DNA from: Naasia sp. SYSU D00948
GTDB taxonomy: Bacteria > Actinomycetota > Actinomycetes > Actinomycetales > Microbacteriaceae
Reading direction: 5' to 3'
Assembly: GCF_017916515.1 (NCBI RefSeq)
Contig: NZ_JAFMTA010000001.1
Location: 2,345,127 to 2,409,126, forward strand
DNA length: 64,000 nucleotides
Each line of letters opens with the position of its first letter. Position 1 is the first letter of the stretch. Of the stretch, positions 44,116 through 52,497 are shown one piece after another. Both the position numbers and the translations under genes were made by a program. The notes beneath the pieces are model-generated. The model searched no databases. It was not told the DNA's origin and worked only from the letters and a program-made list of their open reading frames with translations.

Positions 44116-46379
44116 TGCCAGAAGTGTCCCCGATCCATCGCCATGTCCGGAGTATGACCCTTGAGGAGAAGGCGGGCCTCGTCTCCGGTGCGGCCTTCTG
44201 GGAAACCCGAGCTGTTGAGCGGCTGGGCATCCCTGCCATCACGCTCACCGACGGTCCTCACGGGGTGCGCCTGCAGCGTCAGTCGGTCGACCACCTCGGA
44301 ATATTCGCGAGCGAGCCGGCGACGAGTTTCCCCACCGCGTCGGCGACCGGCTCCAGCTGGGATCCCGAGCTGCTGGCGGAGATGGGCCGCGCACTCGGCG
44401 CCGAAAGCAGGGTGCTCGGCGTCGATGTCCTGCTCGGTCCCGGCGTGAACATCAAACGCTCCCCGCTCTGCGGGCGAAACTTCGAGTACTTCTCGGAGGA
44501 CCCGTTCCACTCAGGAGCGATGGGCGCGGCGCTGGTGCGCGGAATCGAGTCGCAGGGCGTCGGCGCGTCGGTCAAGCACTTCGCGGCCAACAACCAGGAA
44601 ACCGATCGGATGCGCGTCAACGTGGAAGTCGACGAACGCACCTTGCGCGAGATCTACTTCCCGGCCTTCGAGCGCGTCGTCCGCGACGCAAGGCCGTCGA
44701 CGGTGATGTGCGCCTACAACAGGGTGAACGGAGTGTTCGCTTCCCAGCACCGGTGGCTGCTGACCGACGTCCTCCGCGGCGACTGGGGGTTCGACGGGTA
44801 CGTCGTGTCTGACTGGGGTGCAGTCGTCGACCCGCCAGCAGCCGTCGAAGCCGGCCTGGACCTCGAGATGCCCAGCACCGGCGACCGCAGCCCTCGCGCG
44901 ATCGTGGCCGCCGTGCAGGCCGGGGAATTGGATGAGGCCGTCCTCGACCAAGCGGTATCGCGACTGCTCACGGTGCACGAGCGCCTCATACAGTCCCGCA
45001 CCGCCGATGTATCCGCCGACTTCGATGAACACCACGAGCTGGCGCGGCGGATCGCTGCCGACAGCGCAGTGCTCCTGGCCAACGAGAGTGGCATCCTGCC
45101 GCTCTCACCCTCGGCCGGCGGCGATATCGCCGTCATCGGTGAATTCGCCCTGACGCCCCGCTACCAGGGCGCCGGCAGCTCGCACATCAATCCCACTCGG
45201 CTGACGGATGCCCTCACCTCAATCCGTGAGGCGACCAGCCGCGCGATCCGGTTCGCCCCCGGATTCACCTTCGATGGAGAGGACGACGCGGCGCTCCACG
45301 ACCAAGCCGTCGAGGTGGCGGCTCGCTCCGAGGTTGTGGTCCTGTTCCTCGGGCTTCCTGCGTCGGCGGAGTCTGAGGGCTTTGATCGCACACATCTGCT
45401 CCTGCCCGAAACGCAGCGAACGCTTCTGCGCCGGGTCGCGGAGGCGAACCACCGAGTTGTGGTGGTGCTCAGCAATGGCGGCGTCGTAGCGCTCGGCGAG
45501 ATCGCAGCGCAGGCTCCCGCGATCTTGGAGATGTGGCTCGGAGGGCAGGCGACGGGGGAGGCGGCGGCAGACCTCCTGTTCGGCGTCGCGGAGCCCGGCG
45601 GTCGCCTTGCGGAGACCATTCCGGTGGCTCTGCCGCACACCCCCGCCTACATCAACTGGCCCGGAGAGAACGGTGTCGTCCGCTATGGCGAGGGCCTCTA
45701 CGTGGGGTACCGCTGGTACGACAAGACCGAGCGCGAGGTCGGCTTCCCGTTCGGCTTCGGCTTGGGCTACACAACCTTCGCGTACACCGACATGAAGGTA
45801 TCAGTTCCCGATCCCGCCCACGCCTCCGGTTCGGTCGAGGTGACGGTCGCGAACACTGGCGACCGCAGCGGTGCCGACGTCGTCCAGGTCTACGTCGGTG
45901 ATCCAGAGTCCTCAGTGAACCGGCCCGTCCGCGAGCTGAAGGGCTTCGCCAAGGTGCGCCTCAACCCAGGGGAGCGGCGCACAGTGCGCATCGACCTCGA
46001 CGAGCGCGCATTCGCCTTCTGGGGGCCGTCAGGATGGACCGTCGAGCCTGGCGTGTTCGTCATCGAGGCGGGACCGAACTCCCGCGACCTTCCGCTTCGC
46101 GAAGAGGTCGTGCTCGAGGTGCCGGCCGTCGCCACAATCCTGGATCGGAATTCCACGCTCGAAGAGTGGATTCGGCACCCGTCGGGTGCCAAGGCGTTGC
46201 AGGGGGCGATGGCCGCCATGGGGCAAATGGGTGGCGCGATGGCAAGTGAGGAGATGCTTCCGCTATTCGGCTCAATGCCTTTGCGGACGGTGCTCAACTT
46301 CGCTCTGCAGTCGGCCCCCGAAACGTTCGATGTAGACACCGCTCTGGGCGACCTGCTCGCGCAGGTGGAACCCGTGTGA
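44115..46379 (+). CDS. GH3 beta-glucosidase
   Basis: A 754-residue GH3 enzyme. The barrel holds 'GPGVNIKRSPLCGRNFEYFSEDP', 'KHFAANNQETDR' and the nucleophile Asp233 in 'YVVSDWGAV'. An alpha/beta sandwich domain follows, then the fibronectin-III-like domain ('VYVGDPESSVNRPVRELKGF', about 590-660) and a C-terminal helical tail with 'STLEEWIRHPSGAKAL' and 'SMPLRTVLNFA'. No signal peptide. It is co-translated with the rhamnosidase, so it probably removes the glucose exposed after rhamnose removal. The aglycone is unknown; plant flavonoid or saponin glycosides are plausible. Confidence 0.93.
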   Translation: MPEVSPIHRHVRSMTLEEKAGLVSGAAFWETRAVERLGIPAITLTDGPHGVRLQRQSVDHLGIFASEPATSFPTASATGSSWDPELLAEMGRALGAESRVLGVDVLLGPGVNIKRSPLCGRNFEYFSEDPFHSGAMGAALVRGIESQGVGASVKHFAANNQETDRMRVNVEVDERTLREIYFPAFERVVRDARPSTVMCAYNRVNGVFASQHRWLLTDVLRGDWGFDGYVVSDWGAVVDPPAAVEAGLDLEMPSTGDRSPRAIVAAVQAGELDEAVLDQAVSRLLTVHERLIQSRTADVSADFDEHHELARRIAADSAVLLANESGILPLSPSAGGDIAVIGEFALTPRYQGAGSSHINPTRLTDALTSIREATSRAIRFAPGFTFDGEDDAALHDQAVEVAARSEVVVLFLGLPASAESEGFDRTHLLLPETQRTLLRRVAEANHRVVVVLSNGGVVALGEIAAQAPAILEMWLGGQATGEAAADLLFGVAEPGGRLAETIPVALPHTPAYINWPGENGVVRYGEGLYVGYRWYDKTEREVGFPFGFGLGYTTFAYTDMKVSVPDPAHASGSVEVTVANTGDRSGADVVQVYVGDPESSVNRPVRELKGFAKVRLNPGERRTVRIDLDERAFAFWGPSGWTVEPGVFVIEAGPNSRDLPLREEVVLEVPAVATILDRNSTLEEWIRHPSGAKALQGAMAAMGQMGGAMASEEMLPLFGSMPLRTVLNFALQSAPETFDVDTALGDLLAQVEPV

Positions 46380-46714
46380 CGCTGGAGGCGCAGGCGGGAC
46401 CACTGCGCCCATGCGCCCCCTAGGGTCGCCCCGCCGAGGGAGAATCGGCCCTGGTCGTGCGGAGGCTACGCCCAGCGACCGTCAGAGCCGGCGCGTGGCC
46501 CTACGTAGATTTGGCGGGGGATCGTCTTCAGAGTCCGGGACTCGATGCGATCACGTTTATTCAGCATTCATTGCGCCGAAACGGGCCTAGCGGCACCGAG
46601 CCGTCCCGATAAGCTGAGTGACGGACCGACCACATGTCCCAAGAAAGTCCTGATAGAACGAGCCTTCACGAGGAGTGCGGCGAGGCCGTCGATCGGCAAA
46701 GATGAGCGAAACTC
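46380..46714. other. Right end of the island, no gene seen
   Basis: About 335 bases between the GH3 stop and attR with no supported frame. It contains the putative arm repeat at 46553-46572. Confidence 0.5.
46553..46572. repeat. Putative arm site near attR
   Basis: ACGTTTATTC followed by a degenerate copy AGCATTCATT. It matches the tandem AACGTTTATTC repeat near attL. Confidence 0.45.
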
Positions 46715-46754
46715 AATCCGTCGGTCACGGGTTCAAGTCCCGTCCGCCCTACTC
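46715..46754. repeat. Right attachment site (attR)
   Basis: Exact 40-base copy of 24705-24744. It holds only the 3' half of the tRNA, so it is not a functional tRNA gene. Confidence 0.92.
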
Positions 46755-46789
46755 GACAGTCTCGTCTGATCAGGATCTGTCAATAGTCG

Positions 46790-46825
46790 GCGCCTGCCGT
46801 CCTGGGTCCCCGGCAGGGCAGGCGC
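46790..46825. terminator. Hairpin downstream of attR
   Basis: GCGCCTGCC and GGCAGGCGC form a 9-bp stem with an 18-base loop 35 bases past attR. Before island insertion it would have lain just after the tRNA and may be its original terminator. No T-run is present. Confidence 0.35.
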
Positions 46826-47063
46826 ACGACCGTCTTTCGCATCCTGGGTCCCCTCGGGCAGCAACCCCCGACCTGCGAGCCGACGGGCGGGAACTCCAGG
46901 GCATCCGGGTGAGGCTCTCACTGCCGATCGGCGCTCTCGAGCGCGGTCATCCTCAGGGTGGAGAGGCCCTATTCCGTACTCAACCGAGAGGCCGATCCGG
47001 CCCCTCCGGTCTTCGGTGATGCTCGGAGCCGCACTCAGAAGACCGCGACGGAAGGAGTCTCCA

Positions 47064-47735
47064 ATGGTCGAGTACACGCAGACATTCGAGCAGAGCGGTG
47101 AGCAGGCGATCTCTGACACGCGCGCCTATGCGCAGGCGGTGAGGGAGCTGCCGCGCAATCTCGTGTTCCTGCTCACGGAGTTCCCGGTGGCCATCGCGGT
47201 ACTCACGGTCCTTGTTGCGCTTTCGGCGGCAGGTGTCTCCACCGTGATCGTCTGGGTCGGCGTTCCGCTCCTCGCGTCTGCTCTGTGGTTGGCGCACCGC
47301 GCAGCCCGGCTCTCGCTTCGTCGTCTGCGATGGATCGGGCGGAAGGGGTTCCAGACTGCCTCGTCCCGCAGGGTGGGCGGGTTGTTCCGGCGCACCTTCT
47401 TGGATCCCCAGGCGTGGCTGCGCCTCACCTACGGGGTCGCCGTCGCTCCTCTGGCGGCGGCCGTGAGCTGGGCGGTGACTGTCGTCTGGGTCGCGGCGGC
47501 GCTCGGCGGGCTGACGTACTGGGCATGGTCGGCAGCGATTCCGAGATCTGTCGACACATGGCGGCTTTCAGTCGTGCTCGGCGACGTGGTCGGCGTCGAC
47601 GGGGCTGGTCTTGGCGCACTCGACGCCGTGCTCTATGTCGCGGTCGGGGCAGTCCTTCTACTGGCCCTTCCTCGTGTTCTCACCGTCCTGGTGGACGCTC
47701 ACCACTTCCTGGCCCGCGCCGTGATCCGCCTCTGA
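47064..47735 (+). CDS. Sensor-domain membrane protein associated with a two-component system
   Basis: A 223-residue membrane protein with four to five hydrophobic segments. The sequence 'AVRELPRNLVFLLTEFPVAIAVL' and 'FLDPQAWLRLTYGVAVAPLAAAVSWAV' match the putative-sensor (PF13796-like) domain often found beside or fused to actinobacterial NarL-type kinases. ATG 47064 is preceded by GGAAGGAG. Its last 78 bases overlap the end of the convergent kinase gene. It probably supplies the signal-sensing part for the adjacent kinase, though this is inferred from context. Confidence 0.8.
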   Translation: MVEYTQTFEQSGEQAISDTRAYAQAVRELPRNLVFLLTEFPVAIAVLTVLVALSAAGVSTVIVWVGVPLLASALWLAHRAARLSLRRLRWIGRKGFQTASSRRVGGLFRRTFLDPQAWLRLTYGVAVAPLAAAVSWAVTVVWVAAALGGLTYWAWSAAIPRSVDTWRLSVVLGDVVGVDGAGLGALDAVLYVAVGAVLLLALPRVLTVLVDAHHFLARAVIRL

Positions 47736-48905
47736 CTCGGAGGCCGCAGCGGGCAGCGGAATCGAGAGCCGGACCGTGAACCCGTCGGCATCGGACCGGG
47801 TGGTGAGGTCGGCGCCGATCAGCCGTGCTCGCTCGGCCATGCCTTGAAGGCCGTATCTCCCTCCCCTCGGGGCCGGGTTCATCTCGCTGGTGATGGGTCC
47901 GGTCCCGTTCTGCACGACGAGCACGACCTGCTCCGGTTTCCAGGCGAGAGTGACCGCCACGGGCGCGCCCCGTGCGTGCTTCCTCGCATTGGTGAGCGCT
48001 TCTTGAGCTGTGCGGTACAGAGTTAGCCCCTGCTCGGCAGAGAGGGGAACCGCCGTCCCGGATATCACCAGAGTGGCTGGGCAGGACGAGGCGAGCTTGT
48101 GCTCCTCGACCAGGGCGGGGAGGTCGGATGCGCCCGGAACCCCTTCGCCTCGCAGCGCCCCGACAGCTCGCTTGGCCTCGACCACGCCGGCTCTGGCCAG
48201 GTCGTGTGAGCGGTCGATCACCCGGGCGAGCTCCTCGCTTGCGTCGCCGCGAGAGGACAGCAGACGGGCGGCCTGCAGCTGGATGGTCAACCCGGACAGC
48301 GTATGTGCGAGCACGTCGTGCAGCTCGCGGGCGAGACGGCCACGGGCCGCCTCGGCCACCGCTTCCCGCTCGGCGGCCCGGCTCGCTTCGAGCTCGGCGA
48401 CCAGGCGGTCTCCACGCTCCCGTTGCTGCTGCTCGCGGCGCAGCAGCGTGCCGACCAGGTAGAAGAAGGCAACGGCCGCGTCGGTCGCGACGGTCAGCAC
48501 CAGAGTCTCGCCGGCGACGAGGAGCTGCGTCACATTGAACGCCAGAGCGGCGGCGATGGTCAGCGCGGTCGCGATGGCATGCGGCGGGCGCAGCGGAGCG
48601 AACGCGGCCAGCAGCAGCAGCCCGAGGACAGGACCCTGCGGATCGAGGAGGTGCATCGCGACGACGGATGCGGCAAGCACCGTGAGAAGCGCTGCGGTGA
48701 CCCCCGGAGAAGCTCTTCTCCACAGAAGGAAGGTGCTGGCCGAGACGAGAAAGACAGCGCAGACGACCGTCAGGGCCAGAGGCTGTCCCGTCAGCCCGAA
48801 TCCCACCTCTCCGATGGCGGCGTCGGCAATCACCACGAGGACCACGAGCAGGCCGAGGGGAGCGAGAAGCGGATGGTTCACCGTGGTGGCTTCCGGGCGA
48901 GGCAT
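47658..48905 (-). CDS. NarL-type sensor histidine kinase
   Basis: A 415-residue kinase with about six N-terminal membrane helices (15-155) and no sizeable extracellular domain. The phosphoacceptor is His196 in 'RLARELHDVLAHTLSG'; the HATPase domain has 'LYRTAQEALTNARKHA' and 'GGRYGLQGMAERARLIGADL'. Together with the response regulator at 49719 it should form a two-component pair, although the two are divergently transcribed with a membrane protein gene between them. A perfect GTCAACCC/GGGTTGAC palindrome sits two bases before its ATG. Convergent overlap with the sensor-domain gene. Confidence 0.9.
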   Translation of the reverse strand: MPRPEATTVNHPLLAPLGLLVVLVVIADAAIGEVGFGLTGQPLALTVVCAVFLVSASTFLLWRRASPGVTAALLTVLAASVVAMHLLDPQGPVLGLLLLAAFAPLRPPHAIATALTIAAALAFNVTQLLVAGETLVLTVATDAAVAFFYLVGTLLRREQQQRERGDRLVAELEASRAAEREAVAEAARGRLARELHDVLAHTLSGLTIQLQAARLLSSRGDASEELARVIDRSHDLARAGVVEAKRAVGALRGEGVPGASDLPALVEEHKLASSCPATLVISGTAVPLSAEQGLTLYRTAQEALTNARKHARGAPVAVTLAWKPEQVVLVVQNGTGPITSEMNPAPRGGRYGLQGMAERARLIGADLTTRSDADGFTVRLSIPLPAAASESEADHGAGQEVVSVHQDGENTRKGQ

Positions 48906-48907
48906 GG

Positions 48908-48925
48908 GTCAACCCCAGGGTTGAC
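48908..48925. promoter_or_regulatory. Palindromic operator between divergent kinase and membrane-protein genes
   Basis: GTCAACCC, CA, GGGTTGAC: a perfect 8-2-8 inverted repeat two bases upstream of the kinase ATG, where the ribosome site would be. Likely bound by the response regulator for feedback control of the divergent genes. Confidence 0.55.
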
Positions 48926-49015
48926 GCGGCGTGAGAGGGAATCAACCGAGCAGCCGATCCGTGCTCCCCGCGGCGACCGCAGGCTATGAGCACCCCACTG
49001 CCGAAGGAGACCCAG

Positions 49016-49702
49016 ATGAGCCCGCTCAGCACCGTCCAGCACACCTCCACCGTAGAGGGCACGCCGCGCCCCGGACTCGGACCGCTTGCCGCCGCCGTGG
49101 TCTACACCGCCGCGTGGGTCCTCGGACTGACCATCCCAGCGGAGGAGGGACGTGCGTCGGACGACCCCGTTGTCGCCTCCGCGTCGCTGGTGGACGCGTT
49201 CCCCCTGCCTGTCGTCCAGGCGCTTCTCGTGCACGGGGTGGCGGGCGTCGCCCTCTACATCCTGGTCGTCCGCTCTCTCCGAGCCTGGGGGATCGCGAGA
49301 ACAGCGAAGGGGCGCACCATCGCCGTGCTCGGCGCCGCCGCCGGGGGGCTCTCCGCCGGGCAGTTCGCGGTGCTCCTCGTTGCCTCCGCCACAGCCGCCG
49401 CGGACCCGGATCTCACTCACCGGCTTCTCGCGCTCATCGACGAGATCGACGTCGCCAAGCTCCTGGTTCTCGCGGCCTTGGTCGTGACGCTGCCGTTGGC
49501 ATACCGGTCAGCCGGTGGCCGATCCCGCTGGATCCTGCCCTTCTCGGGGATCGCCGCAGCCCTGCTCCTGGTCGGCGCCAGCAGTTTCATCGCTCCCACC
49601 CCACCCACGTCCCTTGCGCTCGGGGCGAGCCTTGTCGCTCTCCTGGTCTGGAGCATCGCTGTCGCTACCCTTGCACCCAGGCTCCGCACGCCGAATGCCT
49701 GA
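49016..49702 (+). CDS. Membrane protein of the two-component cluster
   Basis: A 228-residue protein with about six membrane helices, starting 'GLGPLAAAVVYTAAWVLGLTIP' and including 'VHGVAGVALYILVVRSLRAWG'. I know no characterised function; similar proteins occur next to NarL-type two-component genes in actinobacteria. ATG 49016 follows GAAGGAGA by five bases, while the in-frame ATG 48986 lacks a ribosome site. Sixteen bases before the response regulator, so co-transcribed and a likely partner or target of the system. Confidence 0.72.
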   Translation: MSPLSTVQHTSTVEGTPRPGLGPLAAAVVYTAAWVLGLTIPAEEGRASDDPVVASASLVDAFPLPVVQALLVHGVAGVALYILVVRSLRAWGIARTAKGRTIAVLGAAAGGLSAGQFAVLLVASATAAADPDLTHRLLALIDEIDVAKLLVLAALVVTLPLAYRSAGGRSRWILPFSGIAAALLLVGASSFIAPTPPTSLALGASLVALLVWSIAVATLAPRLRTPNA

Positions 49703-49718
49703 TGCCGGAAGGAACTTC

Positions 49719-50402
49719 ATGGCCGCAGACCCCATCCGTGTGCTGGTCGTCGACGATCAGGCGGTCATCCGTGAGGGGCTCGCGATGCTCCTGCGGCTCA
49801 TGCCCGGAATCGAGGTCGCCGGGACGGGCATCGACGGCGACGACGCCCTTCGGCAGGTCGCCGCTCTGGATCCCGACATCGTCCTGATGGATCTCGACAT
49901 GCCTCGCTGTTCCGGCATCGAAGCCACCGGCCGTCTCGTCGCGACCAACGCGAGAGCACGAGTGATCGTGCTCACCACCTACTCCGACGACACATCGGTA
50001 TTCGATGCCCTACGGGCTGGAGCCCGTGGATATCTCACCAAGGACGCGGACAGCGACGCCATCCGGGCGGCTCTCACCGCAGTGGCCGCTGGAGAGGCGC
50101 AGTTCGACCCTTCCGTCCAGCGCCGACTCCTGGAAGCCCTGGCCCATCGGGATCGCGATCACGAGCCCGCTGCAGGGTCGCTCGAGGCGAGCCGGAACCT
50201 TCCTGACGGCCTCACCGCTCGCGAGGGAGAGGTCCTCGCCCTTATCGCCGAGGGCCTCGGGAACAAGGAGATCGCAGCCCGCCTGTATCTCTCCGAGGCG
50301 ACGGTCAAGACGCACGTGAACCACATCATCGCCAAGACGGCGGCCCGGAGCCGGGCTGAGCTGGTCCGCTACACCTACCAGAAACACCTCGCCCGGCCAT
50401 GA
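49719..50402 (+). CDS. NarL/LuxR-type response regulator
   Basis: A 227-residue regulator. The receiver domain has acidic residues at DD12-13, phosphoacceptor Asp58 in 'IVLMDLDMP' and the conserved Lys in 'GYLTKDA'. The C-terminal LuxR helix-turn-helix is 'LTAREGEVLALIAEGLGNKEIAARL' then 'SEATVKTHVNHI'. ATG 49719 has AAGGAA upstream. Partner kinase at 47658-48905. The GTCAACCC palindrome before the kinase gene is a good candidate target. Confidence 0.93.
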   Translation: MAADPIRVLVVDDQAVIREGLAMLLRLMPGIEVAGTGIDGDDALRQVAALDPDIVLMDLDMPRCSGIEATGRLVATNARARVIVLTTYSDDTSVFDALRAGARGYLTKDADSDAIRAALTAVAAGEAQFDPSVQRRLLEALAHRDRDHEPAAGSLEASRNLPDGLTAREGEVLALIAEGLGNKEIAARLYLSEATVKTHVNHIIAKTAARSRAELVRYTYQKHLARP

Positions 50403-50420
50403 CACACAAGGAGAGTCGTG

Positions 50421-50807
50421 ATGCGCTCGGCTGGCACTCGGGTGGGGATGGCCTCGGCGACAGCCGCGCTCTCCGCCGTCGCCGTCAAGTTCGTCCTCGA
50501 GCTGGCCGCTCTGGCAGCGACGGGCTATTGGGCGCACACCGTCACCGCCCCTTCCGGGTTCGGTTGGCTTGCCGCGCTCCTCGCACCGGCTCTGGTGGCA
50601 GCACTCTGGGCCGTGCTCATCGCACCCAGGTCCCGACGGAGGCTCCGACTCCGCTGGCGCGTGCCGGCTGAGCTGGCCGTGTTCGCTGCGGCCTGCCTCG
50701 CGCTCTGGTCGACCCTCGGCGCTCTCCCCGCGCTGATCATGGGCGTGGTCGTGACAGCGGATGCGGCCGTCCTCCTGCTCACGGGCAGCTACGCCGAGGC
50801 CTCCTGA
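50421..50807 (+). CDS. YrdB family small membrane protein (DUF2568)
   Basis: A 128-residue protein with four membrane helices, matching the YrdB/DUF2568 pattern: 'VKFVLELAALAATGYWAHT' followed by 'LIAPRSRRRLRLRWRVPAELAVFAAAC' and 'ALPALIMGVVV'. Function unknown. ATG 50421 has AAGGAG seven bases upstream and lies 18 bases after the response regulator, so it belongs to the same transcript and may be part of the regulated output. Confidence 0.8.
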   Translation: MRSAGTRVGMASATAALSAVAVKFVLELAALAATGYWAHTVTAPSGFGWLAALLAPALVAALWAVLIAPRSRRRLRLRWRVPAELAVFAAACLALWSTLGALPALIMGVVVTADAAVLLLTGSYAEAS

Positions 50808-51043
50808 ACGGGGCGGCCATCGAGCGATAGCGGGAGGTGGCGGGCGCGAGACGGACGAAAGCCAGCTGCTCAGCGCGTGACCCTGCCGTGCACCGGTCGG
50901 GCGGGGGTCGGCCCATGATACTTCGCCGCAGCCAGAGCTGTGCGGGCGGGACCAAGGCCCCAGGCATGACCGATCCGGTCGGCCCTACCTTGTTCGCCGG
51001 GATGCGATGGAGCATCCCCGGACCTGGGATGAAGGGAACGACG

Positions 51044-51349
51044 ATGACGACGTTGGCGATCGCGAGGATGCGGTTCAACGGTGACGCGCAGGAGTTCCAG
51101 CGGCGGTACACCAGCGATCCGGAGATCAGAGCGATCTTCGAGGAGCTCGGCCAGCCTGAGGGCGCCATCCGCCACCGGACCTTCGCCACAGATGGCGAAC
51201 TGATCGTGGTCGACGAGTGGGAGAGCGCGGAACAGGTTCGAGCTTGGATCGGCAGCCCCGGGATCCAGCGCCTGATGTCCGCCCTGGAGTTGGGAAGGCC
51301 GGAGGTGACGATCGCCGAACAGCTCGTGCTCGGTGATGAGCTGAGCTGA
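51044..51349 (+). CDS. ABM-like (antibiotic biosynthesis monooxygenase fold) small protein
   Basis: A 101-residue protein with an alpha-beta ferredoxin-like layout: 'MRFNGDAQEFQRRYTSDPEIRAIFEELG', a central strand 'TDGELIVVDEWESAEQVRAWI' and 'SPGIQRLMSALELGRPEVTI'. This pattern fits dimeric ABM-superfamily proteins. Without a recognised active residue the reaction cannot be stated. ATG 51044 has GAAGGGA upstream. It is a single gene, with 236 bases of no visible gene before it. Confidence 0.65.
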   Translation: MTTLAIARMRFNGDAQEFQRRYTSDPEIRAIFEELGQPEGAIRHRTFATDGELIVVDEWESAEQVRAWIGSPGIQRLMSALELGRPEVTIAEQLVLGDELS

Positions 51350-51527
51350 ATCAGATCGACGGCTGGCGGCGGAGGATCGAACCTCGACATACCGTCGCGC
51401 CGGTCGTCGCGTCGAGCGCCGGCGGGCAGCAGAACTGGGCGCCAGCAGGCTGGACCGCGGGCGACGCGGCAGGCGGTCCTGACCCCGACGTGTTCCCGGG
51501 GTCGCGAGCGGCCACCGGATATTCGCC

Positions 51528-52412
51528 TCAGTCGCCCAAGGCGCGTCCGTCGGCGTCGAGGTAATCGCGCCAGGAACGCTTCGCGGTCCATCCGAGCAGT
51601 CGCTCGGCCTTCTCCGTGGAGATGCCGGAGGCGTCCACACGGTTGAGACGGCGCAACTCGATCTGGTCGCCGTAATACCGGTGCAGGATCTCGGCGAAGT
51701 CGTGCCCACCCGCGTTGTCCGGCGCAGCGATGTAGAACACCTCATGGCCGGGGAGCTCCGACTCGACGGCGAGAACGAGCGCATCCGCCAGGTCGTCCGC
51801 GTCGATGTAGCTCCAGAAGTTAGCCGAGAGGTTCGACGGGTCGCGCACCTGCTTCCCGAGGTTCGACTCGTAGTTGTCCTTGTTGTGCACGGTGGAAGGA
51901 CGAATGGAGATCGCTCGCAGATCGGACCGTCGCACCGCCGCGTCCATCAGCTGCTCGCCGAACGCCTTCGACAGTGCATAGGGGTCCTGAGGCTTGAGCG
52001 GGTGCTGCTCGTCCACCGGGACGTAATCGGGCAGGAACGGCCGCTCGGGGAAGAAGTTGCCGACGATGCTCTCGCTCGACACGTTCACGAAGCGGCGCAG
52101 CCCGAAGCGAACCGCCGCCTCGACCAGATTGAACGTCGACATCAGGTTCGTCTGGAGAACCACGTGGGGCGGGTGCCCGGTCGGCTGGGGGATCGCGGCG
52201 GTGTGCACGACCGCGTCGGCACCCGCGACGACCGAGAAGGCCGAGCCGGCATCGGTCAGGTCGGCCATCTGGTAGCGGCCTGGCACGACGACGCCCGCAT
52301 CGAAGACAGGGCGGACGAGGTCGACACCCAGCACGTCGTGCCCGGCGTCGACGAGCGCCTGCACGGTCGCCCGCCCGACCTTCCCGCGCGAACCTGTTAC
52401 TACGACCTTCAT
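51528..52412 (-). CDS. NAD-dependent epimerase/dehydratase (extended SDR)
   Basis: A 294-residue extended short-chain dehydrogenase. The Rossmann motif is TGSRGKVGRA (7-16), with the active-site Ser in 'FVNVSSESIVG' and Tyr-x-x-x-Lys in 'YALSKAFGEQ'. Such enzymes act on nucleotide sugars or related hydroxy compounds. The next gene upstream on the same strand, an aldo/keto reductase, ends 86 bases before this start, so they may share a transcript. Substrate unknown. Confidence 0.87.
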   Translation of the reverse strand: MKVVVTGSRGKVGRATVQALVDAGHDVLGVDLVRPVFDAGVVVPGRYQMADLTDAGSAFSVVAGADAVVHTAAIPQPTGHPPHVVLQTNLMSTFNLVEAAVRFGLRRFVNVSSESIVGNFFPERPFLPDYVPVDEQHPLKPQDPYALSKAFGEQLMDAAVRRSDLRAISIRPSTVHNKDNYESNLGKQVRDPSNLSANFWSYIDADDLADALVLAVESELPGHEVFYIAAPDNAGGHDFAEILHRYYGDQIELRRLNRVDASGISTEKAERLLGWTAKRSWRDYLDADGRALGD

Positions 52413-52497
52413 CTGGCTCCGCTCCTTCGTGCATCGACTCGCTTCGGCCTCATGCGGCAGTCACGAGAAAAGTTCGCGGCCACCCGGCCGCAGTCCG

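Larger units (their letters stand above)
24705..46754. mobile_element. Integrative mobilizable element / genomic island at a tRNA gene
   Basis: About 22 kb bounded by 40-bp perfect direct repeats derived from the tRNA 3' end. Inside the left end are a HTH/excisionase-like gene and a tyrosine integrase, followed by a MobF relaxase-helicase, an orphan gene, a HU-fused antitoxin with RES toxin, two lipoproteins and a glycoside-uptake and hydrolysis locus. No coupling protein or type IV secretion genes are seen, so transfer would need a helper. The middle (about 30.6-35.8 kb) is visibly less GC-rich than its surroundings, while the glycoside genes look like the host chromosome, which suggests a composite element. 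Confidence 0.9.

Noticed and set aside
46715-46754. A second copy of the CAU tRNA
   Set aside because: Only the 3' half is present; acceptor 5' strand, D-arm and anticodon loop are missing, so it is the att repeat.
46545-46769. A 74-residue frame reading through attR
   Set aside because: It runs across the recombination site and would be created only by insertion; no features support it.
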